Of a stretch of DNA of 63,315 bases, positions 12,092-23,346 are shown piece after piece. The first letter of the stretch is position 1, and each line of letters opens with the position of its first letter. The stretch comes from Terana coerulea (lineage: Eukaryota > Basidiomycota > Agaricomycetes > Polyporales > Phanerochaetaceae): positions 1-63,315 of the forward strand of contig JAKOGH010000400.1 in the NCBI GenBank assembly GCA_024811115.1, given 5' to 3'. Under the pieces are notes generated by a model that saw nothing but the letters and a program-made list of their open reading frames with translations, had not been told where the DNA came from and made no database searches. Both the position numbers and the translations under genes were made by a program.

Positions 12092-13415
12092 TTACGGTAA
12101 CGTGCTCGGGTATGGACTAAATTTCCTGGACTGAAACTTCTTCCTCGGAGATGTTCTGAGCACACCAGAAGGCCCTGTGGCAGACGCTGCGGCCTCTGAA
12201 GGCACGTAACCCGGGCCGGCTCCCAGCTCGGTCGCGTCCGCAGTTGCGTTCGGAGCGACCGTCGTTGACTGTGCCACTGCTTCATTCGATGCAACAGCCG
12301 CAGCGTGCTGAGGAGCTTGAGAACCGTGACCAGCGGGGAGAGCTTCACATGCGGCCATAACAGATTTCTTCGCTTCATCTTTCGGCTTGTAGAAATGCTG
12401 GCGGTAATACTTGAGATCTACAAAACACATCTTTCGCTTCAGCATCCAGGTCGTTGGAGGCAGTCTGTGACCATACATGCAATGAAATCCCTTATGTCGT
12501 CCATCGCGCTTGACATGACGATAAGCTTGGAAGACCCCGGAGTGTAACAAAAAAGAAGGACGTACTGATGCTTCGCAGACACCTTCGGAGGCAACAACTC
12601 AGTCCCGTAGCGCGTGCGTATTTCACACTGAGCACTGAGTTTAGCAACTGGCTGGAGAGAAGGAAACGGACGGTAAACCGGCGTACTATGCAAGAACTAA
12701 CATCTTCTACGTTGGTAGCGAGTCAGATGCAAGTTTGACTGAACTCGTGCATCCTGAGGCTTACCAAGAATTCTGACGCGGGATTAGTTGGACACTACAG
12801 AACGACGGTGGTAAAACTTACTGATACTTCAACCAGCTCACGACCTTGGGAATTTCGCGTAGCAGAATAGTGCGGTCAAAACTGACAGAGCTGCCTCCAA
12901 AAATAGCGGTTCTCTGTTGCGGAATCCACTTCCGAATATACTTCAGTACTTCTGCTTCGACAACAGGCTTCGTGAGAGGGAAGTCGAGACATGCTTGAGT
13001 GAGCCCCGGACTAGGGACGACGTTTAGTTCGAGATGACACGCGGCACATAGCCCTTAGACTTGAACACACACCTTCCCGTGGAGATTGACGCAAAACGGA
13101 TCCATCCTGTAGACTGTATGTTGAGCTAAATACGAAAAACGTTGATCGGCACATACGCATCAAGGATTGCCTTGTCCGTCTTGACGACATACTTCAGCCC
13201 AGCGTCAGCTTCGTTAAGATTTGCGTCAGTGATAATGACCTGTAAGATGAGTTTGTTATGTTGCAGGAACCCCTGGAGTCATAGAGACAATGCACCACAA
13301 TCTCAAGGATAGTGTCCTTGAGCATGTCATTGCCGGTAGTTTCGAGGTCTACTCACACAATTGGACTATTGCGTGGGTCGTAGGGGCGAGATGGCGACTG
13401 AGGGAGTGTGCTCAT
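12092..13415 (-). CDS. REX2: Oligoribonuclease (DEDDh 3'-5' exonuclease) with an in-frame TGA
   Basis: Degrades short RNA oligomers to mononucleotides; the family acts in mitochondria and cytosol. Nine exons close to 300 codons: 13296-13415, 13157-13239, 13071-13106, 12822-13010, 12765-12772, 12687-12706, 12566-12651, 12477-12508 and 12092-12417. The active-site acidic pair is in DLETTG (exon 1). VVIITDANLN crosses the first splice, the third acidic residue is in SVSFDRTIL, and the His and last Asp are in KHHAMDDIR. An 8-nt micro-exon joins KYQ to ILEDVSS, and intron 6 is only 35 nt. Codon 21 is TGA (13353-13355), where the family has a Trp just before the catalytic Asp. An Ala/Ser-rich tail of about 80 residues extends beyond the usual end. 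Apart from the TGA the model is intact. The exon 3 donor has two possible GT positions; the chosen one keeps frame. Confidence 0.88.
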
Positions 13416-14278
13416 CGTGGGGGTATTCCGCAAGGAAGAAATAGGGGGTAGCCGGGCGCGAGGTTGCCTTATGATATTCTGGGCATATTATTTTGGGTCC
13501 CATCATTTGAAAGAAAAATGCTTGCCCCCATAAACACGAACAGCGAGACTCGTTTTAGAACATGAGAGGACGTCCTTGAGCGCACAACATAGCTGGTGTG
13601 CGGCATGCCTGACCACTTTCGAGTCAGTATACCCGAAGATGTGACTGACCACAAAGGTACTCGGCGTGGTAGTCTCTTGTGCTTCAAGTTTGCAGAGAGG
13701 GAGAATGGAGCCAGGTTTGCACATTCGCTTCACGAGGAACTTCTGGTAGAACAACGACGCACACACTACGGTAGGGAGGCGTCAGGAGATATAGGCAGTG
13801 TAGTTTTCACGCCTCGTCTCTCGTATTGATTTCATTGCGTAGGCAAGACTGGGTGGAATGTCGAACACAAGTCGTCGCTTGAACAGGCGGATGCCACGAA
13901 CTTGAGCGACCGCTTTACAGATCTTGACTGCGCGGTTCTCATAGGGCGAGGAAAGGCTAAAGATAGTGCAGAGAATATAGAATATATAAGAGCCACGTTA
14001 TACATGTCGTGGTCAGCAGCAGGAGAGACGTTCCGAGCACGGCCAAACCTCGCCGCCAACCCCGGGAGAAATTTGATCGCACTGCCATATCGGGTGCGTG
14101 TCGGGTAGGGCGCCTATATCATTGCGACCGACACAGCTGCCGTCATTTGTCTGGCTTGTACTTCCACCTCGTAAGCTATCAAGAGCTCACCCCTTCCACA
14201 CCACCTCCCCAGATCCACATGAGCTACCTATAATATCGACCTCACGAACAAGCCCTTACCGAGGAGTACAGCATACGC
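13416..14278. other. Intergenic region, possible hidden 5' exons of the next gene
   Basis: Short open frames on both strands (13469-14233) have no recognisable family features. The membrane protein downstream lacks a visible signal peptide in its first exon, so one or more 5' exons with their promoter may lie here. I could not fix splice sites. Confidence 0.35.
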
Positions 14279-16193
14279 ATGTGCGAGCGAGCAGGACGGT
14301 CATGCGACGCCGCGTTCAGGAGGGTTGGTCCGAACTGGACACCAAAGGCGACACAAGTCGACGAAATGGGCGCATGGGCTCGGATGGGCCAATTGCAACA
14401 GGACCGTGTGCTTCCCGTTCTAGCAGTCGTGAGCAATATTCTTTCATCGCTGGGATGTTCGTTATGTGCTGACTGCTCCAGGTACCAACACCTACTCCTG
14501 CTCAGTATGTTCACGCGTGGCGCAGGCAGACCGCCAGTGGTTCAGATGCATCTAATACCTCCGCCGACCCCAATCCTTTAGGCGGCACTTCGGACCCGTC
14601 AGGCTCAGCTCAAGACACTGGACCTACCGTAAGCTCGTGCGTACGTGCTTTGTCGTAGAATGCACCCTAGCTAACCGATTTTTTTTAGGGATAGCACCTC
14701 GTCAACATCGTCTTCAGACGCGGGACAAACCTCCACATCCTCAACTACAACATCATCCACGAGTACCACCACCACGTCTTCCACTACCATATCCAGCACG
14801 TCCTCAACCTCGAGTTCTTCGACCTCATCTTCCTCGACCTCATCGTCGTCCTCAGACACAACCTCCAGCCAGACATCTAGCTCGTCTAGCAGCTCATCCG
14901 TTAGCTCGACGAGCAACACGAGCGTATCTTCGACTGCCGGTCCGTCTAATTTAAGTTCAATGCTGTCGTCACCTACCAGTCCAAGCAGTCCAATTAGCGA
15001 TAGCGGTGGCGGCACAATGAGTAGTAGCGGTATTTTTACGACTCTTTTCTCTACGGTTACGACAGATGTGAACGGTCAGCCAACGACGGTGAGTCACTGC
15101 CCTTCTAGCCTCAGTATATTTGGCTGAGGGAAGCTTGCAGTTCGTGACTGCTATTCCCACCACCCTGCCTATGCCAGAGTCCTCGAACGGGACATCTTCA
15201 TCTCATCGTGCCATTATTACTGGTAGTGCTATTGGCGGAAGCGCGTTTGTTATCATCGTGGTCGCCCTTATTCTATTCCTGCGGAGATCGGACAGCATTC
15301 GCACGAAGTACAAGAAACTTCGGGTATTCGGCAGGAGGAGGAGGAATATTTTAGAAGATGAGGATGAAGATTGGTTAGGCGGCGCTGGGGTGGGCACGAC
15401 GACCCAGTACCGTGACTATCCTGCTTCGGTTGCGTCGTCGGGCCGTCCGTTCGGCATGCATTCGCGCGCAGCTTCCGGCGCAGCCCCGTCCAATATGGGC
15501 TCCATCCCCGGGACACCGATGCAGGAATTCCACGCTCAGCCTCAGCCACCCACTTCGCCGTACATTATGGGCATGCGTGCAGCCTCGTCGGGCTCTATAT
15601 TCCATGAGGGTGTCTGGCCACCGCCGGGTGAAGGCAGTCGGTTTGTAGATCCACTCGTCGCAGGGTCTAGTCAGGTGGAACTTGGGACTATAGTGCCCGA
15701 CGTCATGGGCCCTAACGCCGTCAGCGCACGAAGTCCAAACGGACAGCAAGCTTACGGAGGTACGACGGCCGCCGCTGCAGCTTCTGGAGCGCAACACGGT
15801 CGTACAGCATCCCAAGCAGGCCTTCTCTCATCGACACAATCGTCTCCCACTTCACCCTCACACCAGCCTCCGCCGACCTCGTTCCCCGCGAAATCACGGC
15901 TTGGCCCGTCGCCTTCGCTAAGACAGTCTTGGGACCGCGCTGCGGAGCAGCCACCCGATCTGAATTTGTACAGGCTCGACGCAGACCCCGAGCCTGGCTC
16001 GGGATCACCGGTCAGCATGGCGCCTCCGACAACGCTGTTCGTCCGGAATGCTGGGCCCACGTCTCCAGGGTCTCCGACGGAGTCTGAGCAGGCTTTCGCA
16101 CGTGCCCAGGGGCATGGTAAACGAGCTAGCGGCGAAAGCAGTATGGGCGGAAGCCCAAAGTGGCTGAACCGGACGGTGAAGAACGACCAGTGA
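14279..16193 (+). CDS. Ser/Thr-rich single-pass membrane protein (5' end uncertain)
   Basis: Exons 14279-14428, 14482-14636, 14689-15088 and 15141-16193 join in frame. The first three give a Ser/Thr-rich stalk, almost pure Ser/Thr between about 14690 and 14960, which would be heavily O-glycosylated outside the cell. One transmembrane helix follows (GSAIGGSAFVIIVVALILFL, about 15225-15285), stopped by RRSDSIRTKYKK. The cytosolic tail of about 300 residues is Pro/Ser-rich, with an acidic patch EDEDEDW. This layout resembles fungal cell-wall sensors of the Mid2/Wsc kind, but no WSC cysteine domain is seen, so a sensor role is inference. The first exon begins MCERAGRSCDAAF and lacks a signal peptide, so the true start is probably further upstream. 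Confidence 0.7.
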
Positions 16194-16888
16194 TCCAGGC
16201 TCTGTGAGCTAGCTGGCCTTAAATGCTCAGTCGCCGACCCATTCAGACCCGGAGCTCTTACGGCCATGCCACTTACCTGCCCACACCAATACGCCTACCG
16301 TAGTCGTCGGGTACCAAGTCCTTTCACGCCAATATTTGCCTTGTCTCTGCCAGCGACATGCGAACTCATGACTTTACGCATTACCGATATACCTGCTTTC
16401 GTGGACATTGCCCTATGCTACATACGTCTTCACTCCATCTATTCATACGTCGGACTCGGACGTGGTCATTCATTCCACATTTAATTTCTGTCATCTCTCG
16501 GGCTCGTGTAGACATTTGACGGGATTTGCACTCAGTGTAATATATGAGGGTTTTGCAGAACTTGTCGTGAGTTCATAACCGCGCATCTCTGAATTCGAAA
16601 TGAGCATGCTCGGGCAGGCTTGGGCCTTCTACCCTTTCGACGACTTGGCGCTCAACGCGACTTGCTGGCTGGACCGGCAGTCAAACATCTGCCTCAGGAT
16701 CTCTCAATGTTGACACATTCGGCTGAGCTTGGTCTTTCGCTGCTAAGCGTGACGGCGCTTAATCACGATTCAATTGGCGCTCAACTTCGCTCTTCGTACC
16801 ACGACGTGCAGTACGAACACTCTTACTCTGGCCTCCTGCCCGCACGCGCTCGACATACCACTGAGACAAACCCATCCACCAGCTCACC
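16194..16888. other. Intergenic region, no supported gene
   Basis: This is the 3' flank of the membrane protein and the upstream region of the BTB gene, both on the + strand. Short open frames at 16266-16484 and 16620-16913 look random. No promoter element could be assigned. Confidence 0.4.
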
Positions 16889-17734
16889 ATGGCGGACGAC
16901 GCGGCCGGTTTAAGCACTTTAGCACGTCACCCTGACCTGTGGTTTGACCGACGGTGGCATGGTCATCCAGGCCGAACAAACTCTCTACAAAGTTTATCGC
17001 GGTATAATTTGTCGGGAGTCATCTGTTGCGGCTTCGACGAACTTTCTGCTGCACTCAAGATGAGCAGTAAATATCAATTTCATCGCATAGCGCGCCGAGT
17101 TATGGTCATTCTCGAATACCACTTCCCCTCAAATTTAGAGCAATACGACTACGTTAGGGAAAAGCAATGGAAAACTGGACTGTCGCACATCATGCCCCGT
17201 ATAAAAAACCCGAGTTACCCATCCCTGGCACGCCTCGTGAACGCTGCCAGAACGTCTCGCATGTCCTGGATTCTACTCCCAACTGCTCTGTGCGAATTAT
17301 GCTTCGCGAACGTCGAATCCATATTGGCCTTAGAAGAGCTAACACAGGAAAACCGCAATTCGGTGCTCATCGCACAGCGACGATTCTATGCTTTAGCTCG
17401 CGAGGAAGTCTTCCACCTCCTCTTCGACAAGGATGAGGCCATAAGTGTGGCTTGTCGGGCAGCTGGTGGAAAACGTTGTCGGGAAGGGCGGCACGCGATC
17501 GTACGAGAATTAAGACGCACCTACGAGAACTCCGTCATCTTCGATCCCTTTGAATTGCTTGAGTTCGGTGAGGGTCCCGAAGCGAACCTCTGCGAGGCTT
17601 GTAAAGCAGCATCTGTGGAATCATATACAATGGGTCGAGGGAAGGTCTGGGAAAAGCTTCCGAAGCAGTTCAATCTGCCTAGCTGGGAAGAATTGCGCAA
17701 AGCTCGGGAGGAACTCGACGCGGACGTGCCTTGA
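16889..17734 (+). CDS. BTB/POZ-type protein with damaged BTB core
   Basis: BTB/POZ proteins usually recruit targets to Cullin-3 ligases or dimerise. A single open frame of 281 codons runs from MADDAAGLSTLARHPDLWFD to DADVP. ARHPDLWFD is the usual start of an agaricomycete BTB domain. After it, the expected continuation (GGMVIQAEQTLYKVYRGI) is found one frame over from about 16949 to 17015. The original frame resumes with FDELSAALKMSSKY, the late helix of the domain. An extra base in the CC at 16948-16949, plus loss of roughly 50-60 internal codons, thus restores an open frame around a missing core. The C-terminal half (residues 60-281) looks normal for the family. It is either a recently decayed gene or a real gene with a sequence error plus a deletion. 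Confidence 0.6.
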   Translation: MADDAAGLSTLARHPDLWFDRRWHGHPGRTNSLQSLSRYNLSGVICCGFDELSAALKMSSKYQFHRIARRVMVILEYHFPSNLEQYDYVREKQWKTGLSHIMPRIKNPSYPSLARLVNAARTSRMSWILLPTALCELCFANVESILALEELTQENRNSVLIAQRRFYALAREEVFHLLFDKDEAISVACRAAGGKRCREGRHAIVRELRRTYENSVIFDPFELLEFGEGPEANLCEACKAASVESYTMGRGKVWEKLPKQFNLPSWEELRKAREELDADVP

Positions 17735-18480
17735 CGCGAATACAGCGGCGACGTCCTCAGGTCGGACATTCGATTTGCTCGAAACTCTGGCGGGACTGCG
17801 AGTGAGTTGGTTTACTGTGTATATATGTTGGGTAGTTTCATTGTTGACCATGTTGGCCGTGCTTCAAGCTTCAAGTCTGATTTGGGGTGTTCGCGTCCTC
17901 CATCGCATCAATATCCGCTCAATAAACCAGTCCACTTGACTCCGCGAAAAGTGCTCAGTTTTAGGGGCGTCGCATGGTAGTACAATTGTATCGTATAGTC
18001 CCGATATCTCCCGTGGCTGCCCGAATGACTACGTATCTTCCCATCTCCCCACGGCTACTTCAGTCCTGTCTTCACCTTTCCTGAGTCTACGCCTTTGTTC
18101 TCTACTATCTAGTCCGTTTGTAAGTGTCCCCCTAGTACGTTATCATGCCAAAAAATGTCCGGTCCAGGATGTAGCCAACGTGTAAGGTCCAAGTTTTGCA
18201 GAACGGCATCCCGATCTTCGTTTCGGCGACGGGGGCGTTGCGCTTCAAATCGGAGTGGACGCTTTGGGTGGGCCCGCTGAGTTGGTTCTACTGGCGGGAG
18301 TGAAGGTTGTCGCGAGAGTCTGGTACCAATTATTTCGTCCATAGTGAGGACGCAGCCGGTCCTGTTATGCTACCACTCCCGAAGCATCATCATGGCTTCT
18401 TCGAGAGAACGCCATTTAGAGACACTAACACATAAGCATCAGTCAATTCAGATCCTTGCGGCTAGACGAACAAATGCGAC
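17735..18480. other. Convergent intergenic region
   Basis: The spacer lies between the convergent BTB (+) and F-box (-) genes, so it should hold both 3' untranslated ends. Short open frames overlap on both strands without any conserved motif. Nothing else is seen. Confidence 0.4.
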
Positions 18481-19772
18481 CTACCTAGCCTCCGTAAACT
18501 TCAACTTCCCGCATCTTTGTAGACCAGACCATTTCAGGGACACTAGCTCCATGAACTCTGGTTTTATTTCCGCCTGTATACCCTTCAAATCGACAGCCAC
18601 AGCGCGCAAGTTTGGCATAGACTCCAACGTAGCTCCGATTGTATTCCAGTCAATCATGTCGTCCCAAGACCGAGGGGGTATTCCGGCATATGAGAACCCA
18701 ATCTCTAGCACGATTACTTCTAATGCATTGAGGGAGTGAGAGAGCGCATTGACGACCATAGCACTGTTCGGACAAATCCAAAAATCATGCAGTTGGAGCA
18801 CTTTAGTATGTTTGAAACCACGAGATTGTAGCTGTTCCCAGTCTAGGATGTGAAGTCAGCGCAATGCACGGCACGCAGACAGTGAGAACGTTACTTGCAA
18901 TTACCGAATGGGAATGGTCCATCATAAGTCAGTCTACTAGCCACCAGCTCCCGTGTACCACCTCGCTTCATTAGCTCCTCCACGAAAGGATAGCTGAAGT
19001 TTGACTGCATTGATAAGGCAGACATTCCGTTGATGCGAAGGAGCCGAAGTAGAAGTTCCGAGATTCCCTCCCCAGCAGGACAGAAATTGTTGCCGAGAGA
19101 CAGGAGGTCGATGTTTAGTGTATGTGGGTAGGAAAGCGCACTATCAATTCCTCCGTACTGCAAGCAGTCTCCACCATCGATAAACAGTGTTCCTATTCCA
19201 CAGAAAAGCCTGAGGGCATCAAGGAGGCGCTGAGGGTCACTGGGATCGTAGTGGCCGGGAAGCGACGGATCTTCAAATGGGCCAACCAAGCCTGCGTTCA
19301 TCACCATCGAGCACATAGTGGCTCTCAGTACGCTCTCTGTTGGTGATTCTTCGGTCGAAGAGCGAGTGATCCCGATAACGCCAAGGACGTGCTTGTCAGG
19401 TCGTCTGCGCGACCGTTGAGTGCTCCACAGGCTGAAGCCTTCCAGTCTTGGTAGCTTGTGTACCAGCCTGGTGATCACCTTTGTGTCGCATGGCCAGGAG
19501 ATTTGCAAAGTGCGTACAGAGTCATGAAGGGCAGGGGATTGGCTCAAGTGAAACTCGAAGTCGAGGATGTCGTGACGGATGGTACGCATGCGCCTGGTGG
19601 GATAGAAGTAACCGATGCGTAGGAAAGCGTGCAGATACCTGGTAGCGCATGCCGTCCAGGAGCGACAAACTCGACAACAAGACGCCAGGGTCTCGTGATC
19701 CCGCGGTAGGTGTCGGAAGATCTGTTCAAGGAGCTCGACAGGCAAGTGGGGAGCTATGTGCTTTTTCGCCAT
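18481..19772 (-). CDS. F-box protein, 409 residues
   Basis: Probable substrate-recognition subunit of an SCF ubiquitin ligase. Two exons, 18905-19772 and 18481-18842, join to 409 residues through a 62-nt intron with donor GTAATT. The F-box lies at about residues 8-50 (LPVELLEQIFRHL ... CCRVCRSW). The rest has irregular leucine-rich stretches such as LNIDLLSLGN and LEVIVLEIGFSY, without regular LRR spacing. The frame is intact. A related but broken gene lies at 53905-54917: its LETLVLEASALAFRL matches LEVIVLEIGFSYAGI here. The substrate is unknown. Confidence 0.82.
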
Positions 19773-20386
19773 GGTATAGCGCGTCAGATGACTCTGTCAG
19801 CGAGAGAGTCAGCGTCGTTGTCCATCATGGCGACTATTGCTCCGAAGATGCCGTCCTCGAATTTCGAAGGACTTACCGACTCGTCACCGTAGTCCTCAGC
19901 TCGCTCGGAGGCAGCCGCAGAGACGCCGTGAGCCGGCACCTTCGTGGCGCTAAGTCCGCTCGGCCAATGCCGATTCCGAATCGACTGTCCACGTTTCAGC
20001 CACTGGCACTTGGCAGTCTTGGCTACAGCGCAGCCGTAGCATATCGTAATGCCCGCCATCTTACACCAAGTTCTATTGACGTGCGCGTTTCTTCTTGGTT
20101 GCTGCACATCATGGAACATGGAACGCATTGCGTTGCGCTGAGACAAATCACAGCACTTTCGGTGGCCGGTCAGGTAAGTATCGTGCTGTCATTACCCATC
20201 TTGCTTGCTTCTTCTCCTGACTTTTCTGTACCTGCTGCAGGTATCTGAATCCCTTATTACCTGGCGGTCCTTGCCACTGTGAGAATGGAGGAACTGTAAA
20301 CATCACGCAACCAAGGTCCAAGATACGCGTTAAAACGCTCTCAACATCTAGCACATTCGCTACAATAAACAAGCCCAAGTACTAGG
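19773..20386. other. Intergenic region, no supported gene
   Basis: This is the upstream flank of the F-box gene and the 3' flank of the DUF1349 gene. A minus-strand open frame of 120 codons (19784-20146) has an acidic end but no family signature, and a plus-strand frame overlaps it. Neither is called. Confidence 0.4.
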
Positions 20387-21115
20387 TCAGTTAGCTAAGG
20401 TCATAGTAATGCCCGTCAAAGTCACCGCTAACTTCTCGTCATCTGAGCTTCCTTCTTTCAACTTTGTTGGCCGAGCCGCGTACACACCGACCTCGATATC
20501 ACCCTCCTGCTCGAACGCCCAGGTAATGTCCCGCAGAGGCACCTCCTCTCGCTTTCCATCGGGAGAAACGGTGTAAACGAACACAGAGGAACCGGTCCCC
20601 TTCTCCTCGTCGACGTCCTCCCTAGCAATCTCGATGGTGACGGTCCCGTCCGCGGACGCGTCTGACGCGGGTAGAGGATGAAGACTCCAGTCGGACCACT
20701 CGCGGGTGGCGACAACGGAGACACGGGGGCTGTTGTGGAAGAACTCGATGCCGGTCTTCACCCAGCAGCGTTTCCCCGCTTTTTCCTCCTTATTATCGCT
20801 GCCTCCCATACTGGCGGATTGAGTGGCGGAAGGAATGGTGGTCGGGAGGAAAATGAGGATCCCGCCCTGGTCATACAGCCGCGTCCATTCCGCCGATATA
20901 GTGACGCGGCATTTGCGGAAGCGTTTCGAGGGCAGCGTTACGAGCTTCGAGGGGGCATGCGCGGCGTCGATGCTGGGTGGCTTGCGCCAGAAGTCGGTAC
21001 CTGGGGCGGCTTTGAGGACGAATTCGTCTCCTAACATTAGGACTGAGAGGTGGTGGTTGGTGGATGTGGAGAGAGGTTGTGAGGCCCATCGCAGGGGATC
21101 AGCGTGGGAACCCAA
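20387..21115 (-). CDS. DUF1349 family protein, 242 residues
   Basis: Single-exon gene. The protein is about the usual length for DUF1349, a small concanavalin-like fold family of unknown function found in fungi and bacteria. It has the expected early LRWASQPLSTST, then DFWRKPPSID, the core TRLYDQGGILIFL, then KTGIEFFHNSPRVSVVATREWSDW split by short loops, and a C-terminal strand GDIEVGVYAARPTK. A glycine/lysine-rich loop (MGGSDNKEEKAGK) sits mid-protein. The start is the first Met of the open frame and gives a normal N-terminus. No signal peptide, so probably cytosolic. The frame is intact. Confidence 0.85.
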   Translation of the reverse strand: MGSHADPLRWASQPLSTSTNHHLSVLMLGDEFVLKAAPGTDFWRKPPSIDAAHAPSKLVTLPSKRFRKCRVTISAEWTRLYDQGGILIFLPTTIPSATQSASMGGSDNKEEKAGKRCWVKTGIEFFHNSPRVSVVATREWSDWSLHPLPASDASADGTVTIEIAREDVDEEKGTGSSVFVYTVSPDGKREEVPLRDITWAFEQEGDIEVGVYAARPTKLKEGSSDDEKLAVTLTGITMTLAN

Positions 21116-22305
21116 ATTGGATGACGGCCGGTAGTATCACGCGTTTAGGCACCAAATGTGCGGCAATTTGAGGTGAGCATCTGATGCCGCTTTTCCGTCG
21201 GTAGACTGACAAGTACCGGGACTGTGGCGCTGAATGTAGAGGTACATATTTAAAACCTAGGACAAACTCTGGGGCACCAGTCACAAGGCGAAGGCATGTT
21301 TATATATTCACGAGCTTTTCACAAACTCAGCAAGCATTCTCAGATAGAGGATTGCGGTCTGCATTGCCGATTCTCGTTGAAATTTCAGCTTATGTAGGCC
21401 ATTGCACAATGAGCACTCGGGTTATAAGCCCAAGTGTTCGGACACGGTTAAGCCTCTATGACAGGGCATACAACGCTCGTTGCTCACGGAAAAATCGCAC
21501 GCTAGGCACGGAGGTAAATTTTGATGTGATTTCATATCGTGATTAGGCATTTGGATTTGGATTGTATCTGGACGGTTTCGAATCGATATCGACCCCGCTT
21601 GTCAACGAGTTGGCCGACTAGGACCTCTTTTTCTGGCGAGTGAGCGAACAAATGCTCAAGCTTTAGTAGTGAGATAACTTTAAGCCATACTGCACCTCCG
21701 CTCCGTGTTGTTTTCGGAAGCGCGGCCACACTCATATATATTCAGTTGATCGCGGTAGGACCGGTTTGAAGCTTCTGCAGACTGCGTTGCACCTTTCGTT
21801 TCCGACAGACCGCGCGCTGCATCTCTTCCATCGCATCTCTCATAATTGCTGGTCGCTTGCCCGCAGTTACGTGTACTCTTAATACGAAGCGCCTACCCAT
21901 GATCGCCAAGCCGTCTAAGCGTACACGTATAATCGGTATTGTTCATGCAAGGTTACGACCTTAACACTCGATATGAAGCGTCAAGACAGAACAAAAAGCA
22001 TTTCGGTAGAGGGGACGGCTCGTTGAGCAATGTTCTCTGCGATGCGAGACTCTGCCACGCCAGGTTGTGTCAAATCACCAACGCAGGGACCGACATCTCG
22101 CCATCATATTCAATGCAGCACGTTACCAATCATCCATTGAATTCACTTTCAATACTTGATACAAAGTACATTTGTTTCCTTTTATTTCTTTACTTCGTCC
22201 CTGCACCTATCCATCCACCACTGAGTCAGCACTTAGCGTACTTCATAGAACGTGGTAGACTTACCCAATTTCGCAGTCGTTGAGGAGTGTCAATGGAAGG
22301 CGAAC
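21116..22305. other. Intergenic region, no supported gene
   Basis: About 1.2 kb between the start of the DUF1349 gene and the end of SOD2, both on the minus strand. Open frames are all under 115 codons and carry no motif. A TATATATA stretch near 21734-21741 is not close enough to a called start to be assigned. Confidence 0.4.
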
Positions 22306-23346
22306 TCAGAGCTTGGCGCCGCCGACAGCCTCGGTGAAGCGCTTCTCGGCCTCCTCGAAGTTGATGACGTTCCAGATCGCGTTAAGGTACTAAAGGGATA
22401 GCAATTTGTCAGGACCCATGCTTAATATTATCCTCCATTCATAGCATGCTCCATGGCGATAGCCGTCCAGGCATGCGAAGTGGAGCAATGCAAAAACCAG
22501 GTATGACACAGCGAACAGGGGAAGAGACTTACGTCGACCTTGACGTTGAGGTACTGGAGGTAGAACGCGTGCTCCCAGATGTCGACGCCGATGATGGGCG
22601 CGTGGGACAGCAGCGGGTCCTGGTTAGCGGTCGTTGCGAGCTCGAGCTTCTTTGTGCTCAGGTTCAAGCCCTGAAAAGGAGCGGGTTAATATCTTCGGCG
22701 TAGAGATAAGGTAGCAAAGAGGAAAGAGAAGTGTAAGGATGTGAATGAAGGCTTGCGTTGATGCTCGTCCGCGTAGCGTACCGCAAAAACAAATGAAGAA
22801 AGAAAAGATTTTCGTAGAGATCAGCGGGTTGAGTGGAAAGTTCGCTAGGCAGGGAAGAAGAGGAATTGGAAGGAACAAATAAGTAAAATAAAAGGGTGCA
22901 CCCAAGCACGATGCATGCAGGAGAAAGCGAAGGAAGAGAAACTCACGAGCCAGCCCCAGCCGGAGCCCTGGATGCCCGCAGTGGTAGCGTTGAACTCCTT
23001 CTTGAGGTTATCGAGCGAGCCAAAAGGACTCTACGATGGCCTTCTTAAGTGGGCCGTCCTGGAGGGCGCCGCCGCTGCCCTTGCCCTCGGAGGCAGAGCC
23101 GGCGAGGTTCTTCCAGAAGAGAGAGTGGTTGATGTGACCGCCGCCGTTGAACTTGAGGGCGGCCTGGAGGGCGATGCGCTCCTTGGGCGTCGCGGCCTTA
23201 GCGTAGGCCTGCTCGGCGGCGTTGAGGGCGTTCACGTACGTCTGGTGGTGCTTCTTGTGGTGAAGCTCCATGATCTGCCTCGAGATGAAGGGCTCGAGGG
23301 CGTCGTACGCGTACGGGAGGTCGGGGAGGGTGTGCTGGCCGGACAT
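22306..23346 (-). CDS. SOD2: Manganese/iron superoxide dismutase, probably cytosolic (one probable frameshift)
   Basis: Converts superoxide to oxygen and hydrogen peroxide. Exons 22947-23346, 22533-22670 and 22306-22389 give 206 residues. The metal ligands are visible: His in [12 protein letters not shown], His in [11 protein letters not shown], and Asp and His in [13 protein letters not shown]. The protein begins [17 protein letters not shown], directly at the mature domain, with no mitochondrial presequence, so a cytosolic form is likely. Exon 1 is 400 nt but must be 399 to keep frame. The extra base is in the AAAA run at 23022-23025 (+ strand), between AIVESF and SLDNLKKEF. Such an error in an otherwise perfect housekeeping gene points to the sequence rather than the gene. 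Intron 1 is 276 nt, much longer than most here; intron 2 is 143 nt. Confidence 0.9.

Noticed and set aside
13001..13073. Possible G-run indel in oligoribonuclease exon 4
   Set aside because: Using the second GT of the exon 3 donor restores the frame without any indel.
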